Below, one piece after another: positions 18,305 to 25,687 of a stretch of 64,000 bases of DNA (positions are counted from its first letter, which is position 1; every line of letters starts with the position of its first letter). Under the pieces are notes generated by a model. It ran no database searches, was not told the DNA's origin, and saw only the letters and a program-made list of their open reading frames with translations. The stretch is from Ruminococcus sp. (GTDB lineage Bacteria; Bacillota; Clostridia; Oscillospirales; Ruminococcaceae), in assembly GCA_017622925.1 (NCBI GenBank), contig JAGAQC010000067.1:24506-88505 (forward strand). The letters are read 5' to 3'. The translations under genes were made by a program, and so were the position numbers.

Positions 18305-19224
18305 TAGAGCTGAAAAATACTGTGAAGAAATTCGACGCTTATACTGCTCTCGACCACGTAGACCTGAAAATCGAAAAAGGCACGGCGTTCGGTCTTTTGG
18401 GTTCAAACGGAGCAGGAAAATCGACCATACTGCGGCTTTTATCGGGTATATACAAGCAGGAGGAGGGGGAAGTCCTCATAGACGGCGAACCTGTTTACGA
18501 CAACGTTGCCGCTAAGCAAAAGGTTTTCTTCATAAACGATGAAACGGTGCAGTTCGGCAGCTATACTCTTAACGCCCTGAAAAATTACTACAAAAGCTAT
18601 TACAGAAATTTTTCGGAGGAAATGTTCGAGGAGCTGAGAAAACGCGTCAATCTTCCCCTTAATAAGAAGATAAACACGTTTTCAAAGGGCATGAAGCGGC
18701 AGGCTGTCGTTATTATCGGGCTTGCTTGCAGGACGGACTATCTTCTTCTTGACGAGGCTTTCGACGGACTTGACCCGACTATGCGAATTATCGTGAAGAA
18801 AATGCTTGTGGACGCTATGCTCGACCGTCAGCTTACTACCGTTATATCGTCGCACAATCTCCGCGAGATAAACGAGGTCTGCGATACGGCTGCGCTTCTC
18901 CACAACGGAAAGATAGTTTTTTCAAGAGAACTCGACAGCGTTACATCGAGCGTTCACAAGCTGCAGATCGTATTTCCGCCTAACGAGGACGGCTCGCCTG
19001 TTGAGTATACCCGTGAGCAGCTTGCGGAAACGGGTCTTGAAATTCTTCATTTTGAACGCAGTCAGAGCGTCTACTACATCATCGCAAAGGGTGAAGCGGA
19101 CGTGCTGAAAGCTTTCTTCGCTCCGAAAAAGCCCGTTCTTTTTGAAATGATACCTCTTACTCTCGAGGAAATATTTATCTATGAACTGGAGGTGCTTGGA
19201 TATGACAGCAGCGACATCAAGTAA
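18301..19224 (+). CDS. ABC transporter ATP-binding protein
   Basis: The 307 residues show Walker A GSNGAGKST, a signature-like segment NTFSKGMKRQ, Walker B YLLLDEAFDGLDP and the switch histidine in VISSHNLRE. The C-terminal ~90 residues are an extension of the kind found in drug/lantibiotic exporter ATPases. It powers the membrane protein encoded next, with which it overlaps by 23 bases. The operon GntR-ATPase-permease resembles Bacillus ytrABCDEF, but with a single larger permease. Confidence 0.93.
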   Translation: MIELKNTVKKFDAYTALDHVDLKIEKGTAFGLLGSNGAGKSTILRLLSGIYKQEEGEVLIDGEPVYDNVAAKQKVFFINDETVQFGSYTLNALKNYYKSYYRNFSEEMFEELRKRVNLPLNKKINTFSKGMKRQAVVIIGLACRTDYLLLDEAFDGLDPTMRIIVKKMLVDAMLDRQLTTVISSHNLREINEVCDTAALLHNGKIVFSRELDSVTSSVHKLQIVFPPNEDGSPVEYTREQLAETGLEILHFERSQSVYYIIAKGEADVLKAFFAPKKPVLFEMIPLTLEEIFIYELEVLGYDSSDIK

Positions 19225-21433
19225 GCCTAAGAGCTTTTTCGGCACACGTTACAAGAACGATATTTCAGGCAACAAAAAGCTGCTTATCGTTAATATCGTA
19301 CTGCAAATACTCGGTCTGCCTGTGCTTTCCGTTATAGCTCTTATCGGCTTTTATTTGGACACTCTTGAAGATACCGAAGCAAACAGAATGCTGAGCAACG
19401 CTGTTGAGGCAGGCTGCACGCCGTTTATTTCTCTTGCGGTAGTCACCATTTGCATAAGCCTGTTTCTCGGCATGGTAATAGCTCTGTTCCATTTTTCTTA
19501 CCTTTACAGGAAAACCATTACCGATATGAACTATGCGCTCCCTCTCAGCGGTACTCAGCGATTTTTCGCCGATTTCCTTTCGGGACTTACCGTCTACATG
19601 CTGCCTGCTATCGGAGCGGTCATACTTTCTATCGCTATCATGGGAATAGGAACTCCGTTTTTGCCGCCAATGGCTGAATTTTGGGAAGCTTTCCCCGATA
19701 TACTGAAATTGGTGTTCATCGTTCTTGTAGCAATGATACTGTTTTACAGCCTTAGCGTACTTGCAATAAGCTTTTGCGGAAATACCTTTGAAGCGATTTT
19801 CAGCATTATTGCTTTTAATTCTCTTATTCCTGCCGCTATAGCATGTTTATGGATGGCTATGTGCGAGGGCGAGCCTTACGGTATCGACGAAGCGGCTATT
19901 ATGATGAAAAATATCTTTACAAGTACGTCGCCTATCGGTTCGTTCGTCTTTTTTGTAAACTACGTGGCGGAAGTAGGATTTTCATCGGGTTCATTCAGCT
20001 ATTACACGTCCCTTTACTTCAAGTGGATATTCATAACACTTGCTGTAAGCGCGCTGTACATGCTGGCGGCTTATCTGCTCTGCCGTTTCAGAAAGGCGGA
20101 GGACGTTTCAAAGCCCTATGTATATAAAGCCGCTTTCTATGCGATTATGACTATGGCTGTTTTCTGCGTGCTTTCGCTGTTTATTGCAATGGGAGCATTT
20201 ATTGTGGCAGGAATCGTTATATGCGCCGTAGGCTGGTTCATAATGGAAGTCATAACAAGACGTGGATTCAAGAAGTTCTGGCAGGCTGGTATCGGCTTTG
20301 CGGCGTCCGTTATATCGGTGCTTCTTGTCTGTCAGGTTTGCGAGGTCACAAACGGCTTCGGTATGGCTAAAAAAGTCCCCCTGCCTCTTACTGTTGAAAG
20401 CGTAAATATCGGGACAGGTAATCTCCTCGGCATTTATGAAGATATACGATTCAGCGACAAGGACGTTATAAAAGAATCTGTCGAGCTTCAAAAGGAATTA
20501 ATAGACCGTTACTTTAATTATGACGACTATAATTATGAAATTGTGGAAAACACTAACAATGCGCTTAACGATTACGGCAATACAATAAGTTTAAGATACT
20601 CAACGCTGACGGGTTCTACAATTTTAAGAAGATATGATGTTCCGTCGGGAATGGCAGGCGACCTTATAAAGGCAATACTTCTTTCCGATGAATACGCGGA
20701 GGCTATATCGCAAAATATATGCGAGTATTATTATAATGATGAAGAAGATTACAGGATAGAAGTAACAGATAAGCTGTATAATCGCAGTGATATTCGGGCT
20801 AAAGACCAAATGGTTCTCGACCTGCGTCAGGCATATTACGACGATATGTCGGCAATGACGGAGGAGGAGCTTCTTAGAGGGGACGTTTACTGCTACGTTG
20901 ACGAACAGTGGGTGCTTACCTCGTTCAGCAACACCATAGAGCTTCTTGAAAGCTGGGGTATCTCGTTCAATGAAATAAACAAGGGCGATTTTGACGCCTA
21001 CAGAATAGGTTATATTGACGACCCTGTATTTACAAACTATGCGCAAGATATTTTCAAGCCCCAAGATAAAAAGATATGGGAATATCAATATGACGAACGT
21101 GATTATTGCGTTGCCGATTCAATAACCGCTGTACGTGTTCAGTATAAAGATTATTCGTATGCGGCTTACTCGGTAATGCGCGATAACGACAAGATCGTCG
21201 AGGTCGTTAAAAGATGTACGCCTATGGTATTCGGAGAAAAGCCGATAGCGGTATTTTTTGTAAACGATATTATGCTTTATCTTCCCGACCGCGGCGATAA
21301 CAGGCAGTTGCTTGAAGATTTCAAAAAAGCTTCATCAGATAAAGCGGAAAAAGTAAAAGAAAAAGTTAATTTCACTGTCGGAACGACTGCGAGCGGTGAA
21401 GTCACGCATAGCGATGTGAACGGCTGGGATTAA
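19202..21433 (+). CDS. ABC transporter permease with large C-terminal domain
   Basis: The ATG at 19202 is preferred over 19181 because it has GGAGG nine bases upstream. The protein has 743 residues. The first ~400 hold at least eight to ten hydrophobic helices, starting around residue 30. From about residue 400 (VCEVTNGFGMAKKVPL) a hydrophilic, Asp/Glu/Tyr-rich domain of about 340 residues follows, probably extracytoplasmic. This layout is seen in some Firmicute ABC-2-like permeases. The substrate is unknown. The regulator type suggests antibiotic or envelope stress. Confidence 0.8.
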   Translation: MTAATSSKPKSFFGTRYKNDISGNKKLLIVNIVLQILGLPVLSVIALIGFYLDTLEDTEANRMLSNAVEAGCTPFISLAVVTICISLFLGMVIALFHFSYLYRKTITDMNYALPLSGTQRFFADFLSGLTVYMLPAIGAVILSIAIMGIGTPFLPPMAEFWEAFPDILKLVFIVLVAMILFYSLSVLAISFCGNTFEAIFSIIAFNSLIPAAIACLWMAMCEGEPYGIDEAAIMMKNIFTSTSPIGSFVFFVNYVAEVGFSSGSFSYYTSLYFKWIFITLAVSALYMLAAYLLCRFRKAEDVSKPYVYKAAFYAIMTMAVFCVLSLFIAMGAFIVAGIVICAVGWFIMEVITRRGFKKFWQAGIGFAASVISVLLVCQVCEVTNGFGMAKKVPLPLTVESVNIGTGNLLGIYEDIRFSDKDVIKESVELQKELIDRYFNYDDYNYEIVENTNNALNDYGNTISLRYSTLTGSTILRRYDVPSGMAGDLIKAILLSDEYAEAISQNICEYYYNDEEDYRIEVTDKLYNRSDIRAKDQMVLDLRQAYYDDMSAMTEEELLRGDVYCYVDEQWVLTSFSNTIELLESWGISFNEINKGDFDAYRIGYIDDPVFTNYAQDIFKPQDKKIWEYQYDERDYCVADSITAVRVQYKDYSYAAYSVMRDNDKIVEVVKRCTPMVFGEKPIAVFFVNDIMLYLPDRGDNRQLLEDFKKASSDKAEKVKEKVNFTVGTTASGEVTHSDVNGWD

Positions 21434-21444
21434 ATTTATTTAAA

Positions 21445-21477
21445 GCCGTTAGCTGCGGACACCATAAGCTAACTACT
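21445..21477. repeat. Heptamer-family fragment
   Basis: GCCGTTAGCTGCGGACACC followed by ATAAGCTAAC is a shortened copy of the element also seen near 17720, 25490 and 49530. Confidence 0.7.
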
Positions 21478-21490
21478 AATTAACAATAAA

Positions 21491-21517
21491 AACCGTACCA
21501 TTGTGGTGCGGTTTTTT
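21491..21517 (+). terminator. Terminator of the first GntR-ABC operon
   Basis: The 9-bp stem ACCGTACCA/TGGTGCGGT has a 3-base loop and a run of T directly after it on the plus strand. Confidence 0.85.
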
Positions 21518-21530
21518 ATTATAAAAACAA

Positions 21531-21557
21531 GGAACGCCCTGCAAATCAGGACGTCCC
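21531..21557 (-). terminator. Terminator of tyrS
   Basis: On the minus strand GGGACGTCCTG pairs with CAGGGCGTTCC (two wobbles), then TTGTTTTTAT. It lies about 27 bases after the tyrS stop. Confidence 0.8.
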
Positions 21558-21583
21558 CTTATAAGCTCATATCGGGAAAATAT

Positions 21584-22801
21584 TTACTTTACGATAACTT
21601 TTTTGAAGGCTTTCTTTCCTTTGCGGACTATCACTTCGCCCGAAAGCTTTATCTGCGCCTTGCCGTCGGTCATTTTTTCATCGTTTACAGTTATTCCGCC
21701 CTGCTGAACAAGTCGGCGAGCCTCCGATATAGAGGGCGCAAGTCCTGCTTTGACAACAAGCGTAAGAAGTCCTATAGTGCCGTCTGTAAGGTCTGCCGAA
21801 TCTATTTCGACCGTAGGCATATTATCGTCAGAACCGCCGCCGCCAAAAAGTGCTTTTGCGGCTGCTTTGGCTTTTTCAGCTTCCTCCTCGCCGTGAACAA
21901 GCTTTGTCAGCTCGTATGCAAGAAGCTCCTTAGCCTTGTTGAACTCCGCTCCCTCCATAGTTTTTTCCATTTCCTCTATCTGCTCAACGGGTACAAATGT
22001 GAGCATTTTAAGGCATTTGATAACGTCCGCGTCGGCAACGTTTCTCCAATACTGGTAGAACTCGTAGGGGGACGTTTTCTCGGCGTCAAGCCATACTGCG
22101 CCTTTTTCGGTCTTACCCATTTTCTTGCCCTCGGAATTGAGAAGCAGCGTAATTGTCATGGCGTATGCGTCCTTGCCGAGCTTGCGGCGGATAAGCTCAG
22201 TTCCGCCGAGCATGTTCGCCCACTGGTCGTCGCCGCCGAACTGCATGTTACAGCCGTATTTCTGGAACAATTCAAGGAAGTCGTAACTCTGCATTATCAT
22301 GTAGTTAAATTCAAGGAACGTAAGTCCACGCTCCATACGCTGCTTGTAGCATTCGTGAGAGAGCATTCGGTTTACGCTGAAATGCGCTCCGACATCGCGG
22401 AGAAGCTCGATATAATTCAGATTCATAAGCCAGTCGGCATTATTGACGATGATAGCCTTGTCCTCCGAAAAGTCGATAAATCGGCTCATTTGCTTCTTGA
22501 AACAATCAACGTTGTGTTGGATAGTCTCGGGGGTCATCATCTTACGCATGTCCGTCTTGCCCGAGGGGTCGCCTATCATGGCTGTTCCGCCGCCGATAAG
22601 TACGATAGGCTTGTTTCCTGCCATTTGCAGACGTTTCATCAGACAAAGTGCCATGAAGTGTCCTACGTGCAGGCTGTCCGCCGTAGGGTCGAAACCAATG
22701 TAAAACGTGGCTTTTCCTGCGTTTACAAGTTCCTCAATTTCCTTTTCGTCGGTAAGCTGCGCAAGCAGTCCTCTCCGTTTGAGTTCTTCAAATGTAGTCA
22801 T
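21584..22801 (-). CDS. tyrS: Tyrosine--tRNA ligase
   Basis: Class I synthetase that charges tRNA-Tyr. The 405 residues have the ATP motif HVGH at 45-48 (in [14 protein letters not shown]). The second signature is [13 protein letters not shown] in place of KMSKS, as in one of the two TyrRS types. A C-terminal S4 RNA-binding domain follows ([20 protein letters not shown]). The start ATG has AAAGGAG. No T-box lies directly upstream. A T-box leader with a plausible tyrosine codon lies two genes upstream on the same strand, before 24659. Confidence 0.96.
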   Translation of the reverse strand: MTTFEELKRRGLLAQLTDEKEIEELVNAGKATFYIGFDPTADSLHVGHFMALCLMKRLQMAGNKPIVLIGGGTAMIGDPSGKTDMRKMMTPETIQHNVDCFKKQMSRFIDFSEDKAIIVNNADWLMNLNYIELLRDVGAHFSVNRMLSHECYKQRMERGLTFLEFNYMIMQSYDFLELFQKYGCNMQFGGDDQWANMLGGTELIRRKLGKDAYAMTITLLLNSEGKKMGKTEKGAVWLDAEKTSPYEFYQYWRNVADADVIKCLKMLTFVPVEQIEEMEKTMEGAEFNKAKELLAYELTKLVHGEEEAEKAKAAAKALFGGGGSDDNMPTVEIDSADLTDGTIGLLTLVVKAGLAPSISEARRLVQQGGITVNDEKMTDGKAQIKLSGEVIVRKGKKAFKKVIVK

Positions 22802-22842
22802 TATTTTTTCTCCTTTATGTTAATTTATTTATAAGCATTAAA

Positions 22843-22862
22843 GCCGTTAGCCGTTAGCAATC
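22843..22862. repeat. Heptamer-family fragment
   Basis: GCCGTTAGCCGTTAGCAATC sits in the 80-base gap between tyrS and the gene upstream of it. Confidence 0.75.
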
Positions 22863-22881
22863 GGTGTCTTTTAAAGCTATA

Positions 22882-23604
22882 TCAGAAAATAATATCTTTC
22901 CTCATCTTTTTGTAGGAAGATTTATTGTTAAAATATTTTCTTCTTCTGTTTATCATTTCAAAAACCATTTTCTGAGCCGTATCAGCAGAATCTATCTGAG
23001 GTACTATTTCCGAAATACAATAATTATAAAATTCTTCAATCCACTCACAATATGTATTGCCCAATACAGAATTTTTTGCTGTATCAAGAAAACTGTTGAA
23101 GCAATTTTTTCCTCTGTTAAAATCTCCCTTGAAAAAGCAAAGCATTGCTAAATCGTACATTTCCCAGAACATGCAATCCTTTTGTGTCTGCCTTGTTTTT
23201 ACAAGCAGTTGTTTCTCTGCATTATCCAAATCACAAAGCCTGCGGTATTCCTTTACTTTTTCCAAAGCAGCGGCAGCAAATTTTTCAACTTCCGCCGTAA
23301 AAATTTCATCGCCGTTTTTAAGACGTTCTCTGTATTCCGCAAACTGTGTTCCTTTACCTATTATAACTCTGCCGCCGCAGTCAAAAGATAAAGTGTCGTT
23401 CAAACCCTCTGATTTTTCCCACATAAAGTTTATTCCGACATTAAGATATGTACCTCTTGAATAGCTGCTTGGCTGAAATTCAACTATTGTCAGAAAATAA
23501 CCATTGTCATCTATCCAGTTTCTTGACGAACCAACCCTGAAAAGTCCCTCGGACGCTAAGTACTGTTTTGCAACAGCATTTATTATCTTATTATGCTGTT
23601 CCAT
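22882..23604 (-). CDS. Hypothetical protein (DUF4304-like N-terminus)
   Basis: The 240-residue product has no signal peptide or membrane helix. The N-terminal half (RVGSSRNWIDDNGYFLTIV followed by EFQPSSYSRGTYLNVGI) resembles the DUF4304 pattern of proteins that occur in contact-dependent and phage-related contexts. The C-terminal half is helical and Cys/Trp/Tyr-containing and not recognised. The ribosome site GGAGGG lies upstream of the ATG at 23604. It lies between the radical SAM gene and tyrS in the same orientation. The function is unknown and the family resemblance is from memory only. Confidence 0.65.
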   Translation of the reverse strand: MEQHNKIINAVAKQYLASEGLFRVGSSRNWIDDNGYFLTIVEFQPSSYSRGTYLNVGINFMWEKSEGLNDTLSFDCGGRVIIGKGTQFAEYRERLKNGDEIFTAEVEKFAAAALEKVKEYRRLCDLDNAEKQLLVKTRQTQKDCMFWEMYDLAMLCFFKGDFNRGKNCFNSFLDTAKNSVLGNTYCEWIEEFYNYCISEIVPQIDSADTAQKMVFEMINRRRKYFNNKSSYKKMRKDIIF

Positions 23605-23683
23605 AAATAACCCTCCATAAGCTAATCATCAATACCAATGTTCTTTCGGCTGAACGTTTCTATTATTCCGGCATTTTTCACGA

Positions 23684-23765
23684 TGTAGGGACACGCTGCC
23701 GCCGTCCCCTACAAAATTCATCTACCAATGGCTAACAGCTAACGGCTAAAGGCTAATGGCTCTAA
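23684..23765. repeat. GTAGGGAC palindrome joined to heptamer repeats
   Basis: GTAGGGAC...GTCCCCTAC (23684-23711) forms a hairpin. It is followed by CTACCAATG and five in-phase GCTAANN heptamers on the plus strand. The same CTACCAATG junction recurs near 30440. Confidence 0.75.
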
Positions 23766-23771
23766 GTATAT

Positions 23772-24659
23772 TCAGAAAAACGAAAGCTGCATATCGCCGT
23801 AGCCCATTTTATAGGCGCGAATAATGCTTTTCATATTATAAAGTATGCCGAAACGTTCGCATTCTTCTGTAAAAAGCTTCTGCAATTTTTTAACGTTCGG
23901 GCTTACGCATTCGTATCTGTTTGCGTAGCGTTTAATATACTGCTCCCGAAGTCCCGAATCGGGAAAAATTTTGTCAAGCATATTAAAAAAATGCTCTCTC
24001 TGATTCGTCCTAAGAGTTACCCCGAAAAACGGATAAACGCACCTCACGCCGCATTCGTGGGCAGTACGGACGATTCGCCGTATATTGTCCTCCGTATCGT
24101 TTATAAAGGGCAGGATAGGCATAAGGGTGATTCCCGTAAAAATTCCGCTGTCCGACAATTTGGCGAGCGCGTTGAATCTTTCCGACGACACGGCTACGTT
24201 TGGTTCAATAAGTTTACAAAGCTCGTCGTCTGCGGTCGTTACAGTCATTTTGCAAAGGACGGGGGAGTGGTCGGCTATTTCCTTATAAACGTCTATATCT
24301 CGCGTTATCAGGGGACTTTTCGTTATTACTGTAACGCCGAAATCATAAGCCGAGATAAGCTCCAGCGAATGACGGGTGAGCAGCTCTTTTTCCTCGAAAG
24401 GATTATACGGGTCGCTCATTGCGCCTGTTCCGATAACGCCCGACCGCACCTTTCGCCGCAGCTCGTCACGGAGTATCACAAGGGCGTTTTCCTTGGCGTG
24501 GACGGTATCGAAGTTTTCCACGCGGTAGCATTCCGAACGGCTGTCACAGTAAATGCAGCCGTGGCAGCAGCCTCGGTAAAGGTTCATGTTGTAGTCGTTT
24601 CCGAACCAGTCGGAGGTCTTGTTTTTTTGCAGAATTGTTTTTGCAGGGACTGTTTTCAT
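23772..24659 (-). CDS. Radical SAM protein, SPL/Rv2578c-like
   Basis: The 295-residue protein has the radical SAM cluster motif CCHGCIYC (CxxxCxxC) near residue 32. It begins MKTVPAKTILQKNKTSDWFG and continues NLYRGCCHGC. It also has GTGAMSDPYNPFE, VTVITKSPLITRD and TLMPILPFINDT, typical of the spore photoproduct lyase-like radical SAM group (Rv2578c/ SplB-like). The third domain expected for true SplB is absent, so a UV-lesion repair role should not be assumed. The ATG at 24659 lies 16 bases after the run of T that ends a T-box leader, so expression appears to depend on tRNA charging. Confidence 0.85.
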   Translation of the reverse strand: MKTVPAKTILQKNKTSDWFGNDYNMNLYRGCCHGCIYCDSRSECYRVENFDTVHAKENALVILRDELRRKVRSGVIGTGAMSDPYNPFEEKELLTRHSLELISAYDFGVTVITKSPLITRDIDVYKEIADHSPVLCKMTVTTADDELCKLIEPNVAVSSERFNALAKLSDSGIFTGITLMPILPFINDTEDNIRRIVRTAHECGVRCVYPFFGVTLRTNQREHFFNMLDKIFPDSGLREQYIKRYANRYECVSPNVKKLQKLFTEECERFGILYNMKSIIRAYKMGYGDMQLSFF

Positions 24660-24674
24660 AATATCACCAAATAC

Positions 24675-24905
24675 AAAAAAACTCGGACAGCGTAAAAACT
24701 GTCCGAGGGCGAATTTACTCGCGGTACCACCTCGGTTTATCGGGAATTACCCGACCTCAAAGGCTATAACGTGCCGAAACGTCCGCACCTACTTTATTCA
24801 ATGCGGAAACTCCCGAATGTAGCTCCCTATGAGACTTCTCCCTCTCGCACCGACCGAAGGCTCTCTGAACAAGCGCGCTCACAGGTTTTATTCGTTCACA
24901 GTATT
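24675..24905 (-). promoter_or_regulatory. T-box riboswitch leader
   Basis: Reading on the minus strand, the universal T-box AGGTGGTACCGCG is present at about 24733-24721. It lies in an antiterminator whose stem CCGAGG pairs with CCTCGG. Directly after comes the competing terminator CTCGGACAG/CTGTCCGAG with seven T (24707-24675). Upstream are a stem III hairpin (TCCGCA...TGCGGA) and a stem I with the AGAGAG and GGTGCGAGAGGGA elements. The likely specifier is UAC (24821-24819), directly before the lower-stem strand ATTCG. GCU at 24823-24821 is an alternative. The UGGU in the T-box fits a discriminator A, as in tRNA-Tyr and tRNA-Ala. Confidence 0.93.
24682..24707 (-). terminator. T-box intrinsic terminator
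   Basis: CTCGGACAG and CTGTCCGAG form a 9-bp stem followed by seven T on the minus strand. Its 5' arm overlaps the 3' arm of the antiterminator. Confidence 0.92.
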
Positions 24906-24908
24906 TAA

Positions 24909-25069
24909 GAGCCTGTTTAACATCTCGTCGCACACGCCTTTTCGGCAAAATTCGTCGATTACTGCGTTGAAAAACCTCACCATACATCAAGTATGCTTTC
25001 GCCTTTTCGCCTTGTACTCGACAAATTTATGCTCGAAAATCCGCACACGCCGAGATATTAAACAAGCTC
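24909..25069. mobile_element. 161-bp MITE, copy 1
   Basis: An imperfect full-length palindrome with ends GAGCCTGTTTAACATCTCG and, inverted, GAGCTTGTTTAATATCTCG. It is flanked by the direct 3-bp duplication TAA (24906-24908 and 25070-25072). It aligns over its whole length, in inverted orientation, with the copy at 49190-49350. It carries no gene. It lies between the promoter at 25077-25105 and the T-box, so it should be transcribed as the 5' end of that leader. Confidence 0.88.
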
Positions 25070-25076
25070 TAATGTT

Positions 25077-25105
25077 ATGATAACACACACAGCAAAAAAT
25101 GTCAA
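25077..25105 (-). promoter_or_regulatory. Promoter of the T-box leader
   Basis: On the minus strand TTGACA (25105-25100), a 17-base spacer and TATCAT (25082-25077). The MITE begins only eight bases after the -10 box. Confidence 0.75.
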
Positions 25106-25145
25106 GTCATTTTAAAGTTAAAATAAAAAAATATTTATTTCCCTC

Positions 25146-25174
25146 TTGACTTTTTCCGTCCCATGTTGTATAAT
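25146..25174 (+). promoter_or_regulatory. Promoter of tRNA-Thr
   Basis: TTGACT (25146-25151), a 17-base spacer and TATAAT (25169-25174), with the tRNA starting 14 bases later. It is divergent from the T-box promoter. Confidence 0.85.
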
Positions 25175-25187
25175 ATTTATTGTTGGC

Positions 25188-25263
25188 GCTGATGTGGCAC
25201 AGTCGGTAGCGCAACGCCTTGGTAAGGCGTAGGTCGTCGGTTCAAGTCCGATCATCAGCTCCA
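25188..25263 (+). tRNA. tRNA-Thr (anticodon GGT)
   Basis: The acceptor arm GCTGATG pairs with CATCAGC. The anticodon stem ACGCC/GGCGT holds the loop TTGGTAA, giving anticodon GGT for threonine. The T arm has GTTCAAG. The discriminator base is T and CCA is encoded. All arms fold without mismatch. Confidence 0.96.
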
Positions 25264-25281
25264 GTATATATGACGGTAAAT

Positions 25282-25310
25282 AGGCGTTTTCCTGCTTTGG
25301 GAGAACGCCT
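25282..25310 (+). terminator. Hairpin after tRNA-Thr
   Basis: AGGCGTT pairs with AACGCCT, with further pairing inside, followed by GTTTGCTTG. It probably helps end the tRNA transcript. Confidence 0.6.
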
Positions 25311-25354
25311 GTTTGCTTGTTATCGGGGCAATAATTGAATATTTTTTATCTGTG

Positions 25355-25384
25355 AGACTTTCCGACAACGGAGAGTCTTTTTTT
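25355..25384 (+). terminator. Terminator downstream of tRNA-Thr
   Basis: AGACTTTCCG pairs with CGGAGAGTCT (one wobble) around ACAA. A long T run follows. Confidence 0.85.
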
Positions 25385-25385
25385 A

Positions 25386-25551
25386 TTTTGAGAAAGCCGT
25401 CAGCCGTTAGCCATTAGCCGTTAGCTGTTTTATTCCATTTTGGCACTTTTGTCACATGTCACACGGGGTAAGTTTTGAAAAAAGCTGTTAGCCCTTAGCT
25501 TATGGTGTCCGACTTAGCTAACGGCTAAAGGCTAATGGCTAAAGGCTAATT
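25386..25551. repeat. Two heptamer blocks around a degenerate TGGCAC repeat
   Basis: TTAGCNN heptamers at 25386-25418 and 25487-25510 and GCTAANN heptamers at 25518-25551 enclose a degenerate copy of the TTTTGGCACTTTT...GGGGTAA...TTGAAAAA motif (25436-25481). The full motif follows the DUF3987 gene at 27319-27431. Confidence 0.7.
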
Positions 25552-25687
25552 TATTAACATTCTGTAAATTTTTCTGATAATCAATGGTTTTTCGTTGAAA
25601 AAAGGGCTGTTCCCGTCTATAAGTGAAAGGCTTTTTAAATTTCGGTGGAAATCTTCTGCCGAGCTGCCAAATATAAGGAGGTATAAA

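Noticed and set aside
21503-22834. 443-codon open frame on the plus strand over tyrS
   Set aside because: It is antisense to a clear tyrosyl-tRNA synthetase, has no family pattern and no ribosome site.
23772-24659. Naming the radical SAM gene splB (spore photoproduct lyase)
   Set aside because: The CxxxCxxC core fits, but the conserved C-terminal Cys region expected of true SplB is not recognisable and no spore genes adjoin it.
25386-25551. Possible CRISPR array in the GCTAANN blocks
   Set aside because: Units are 7 bases long, in direct phase without spacers, and no cas gene is present.
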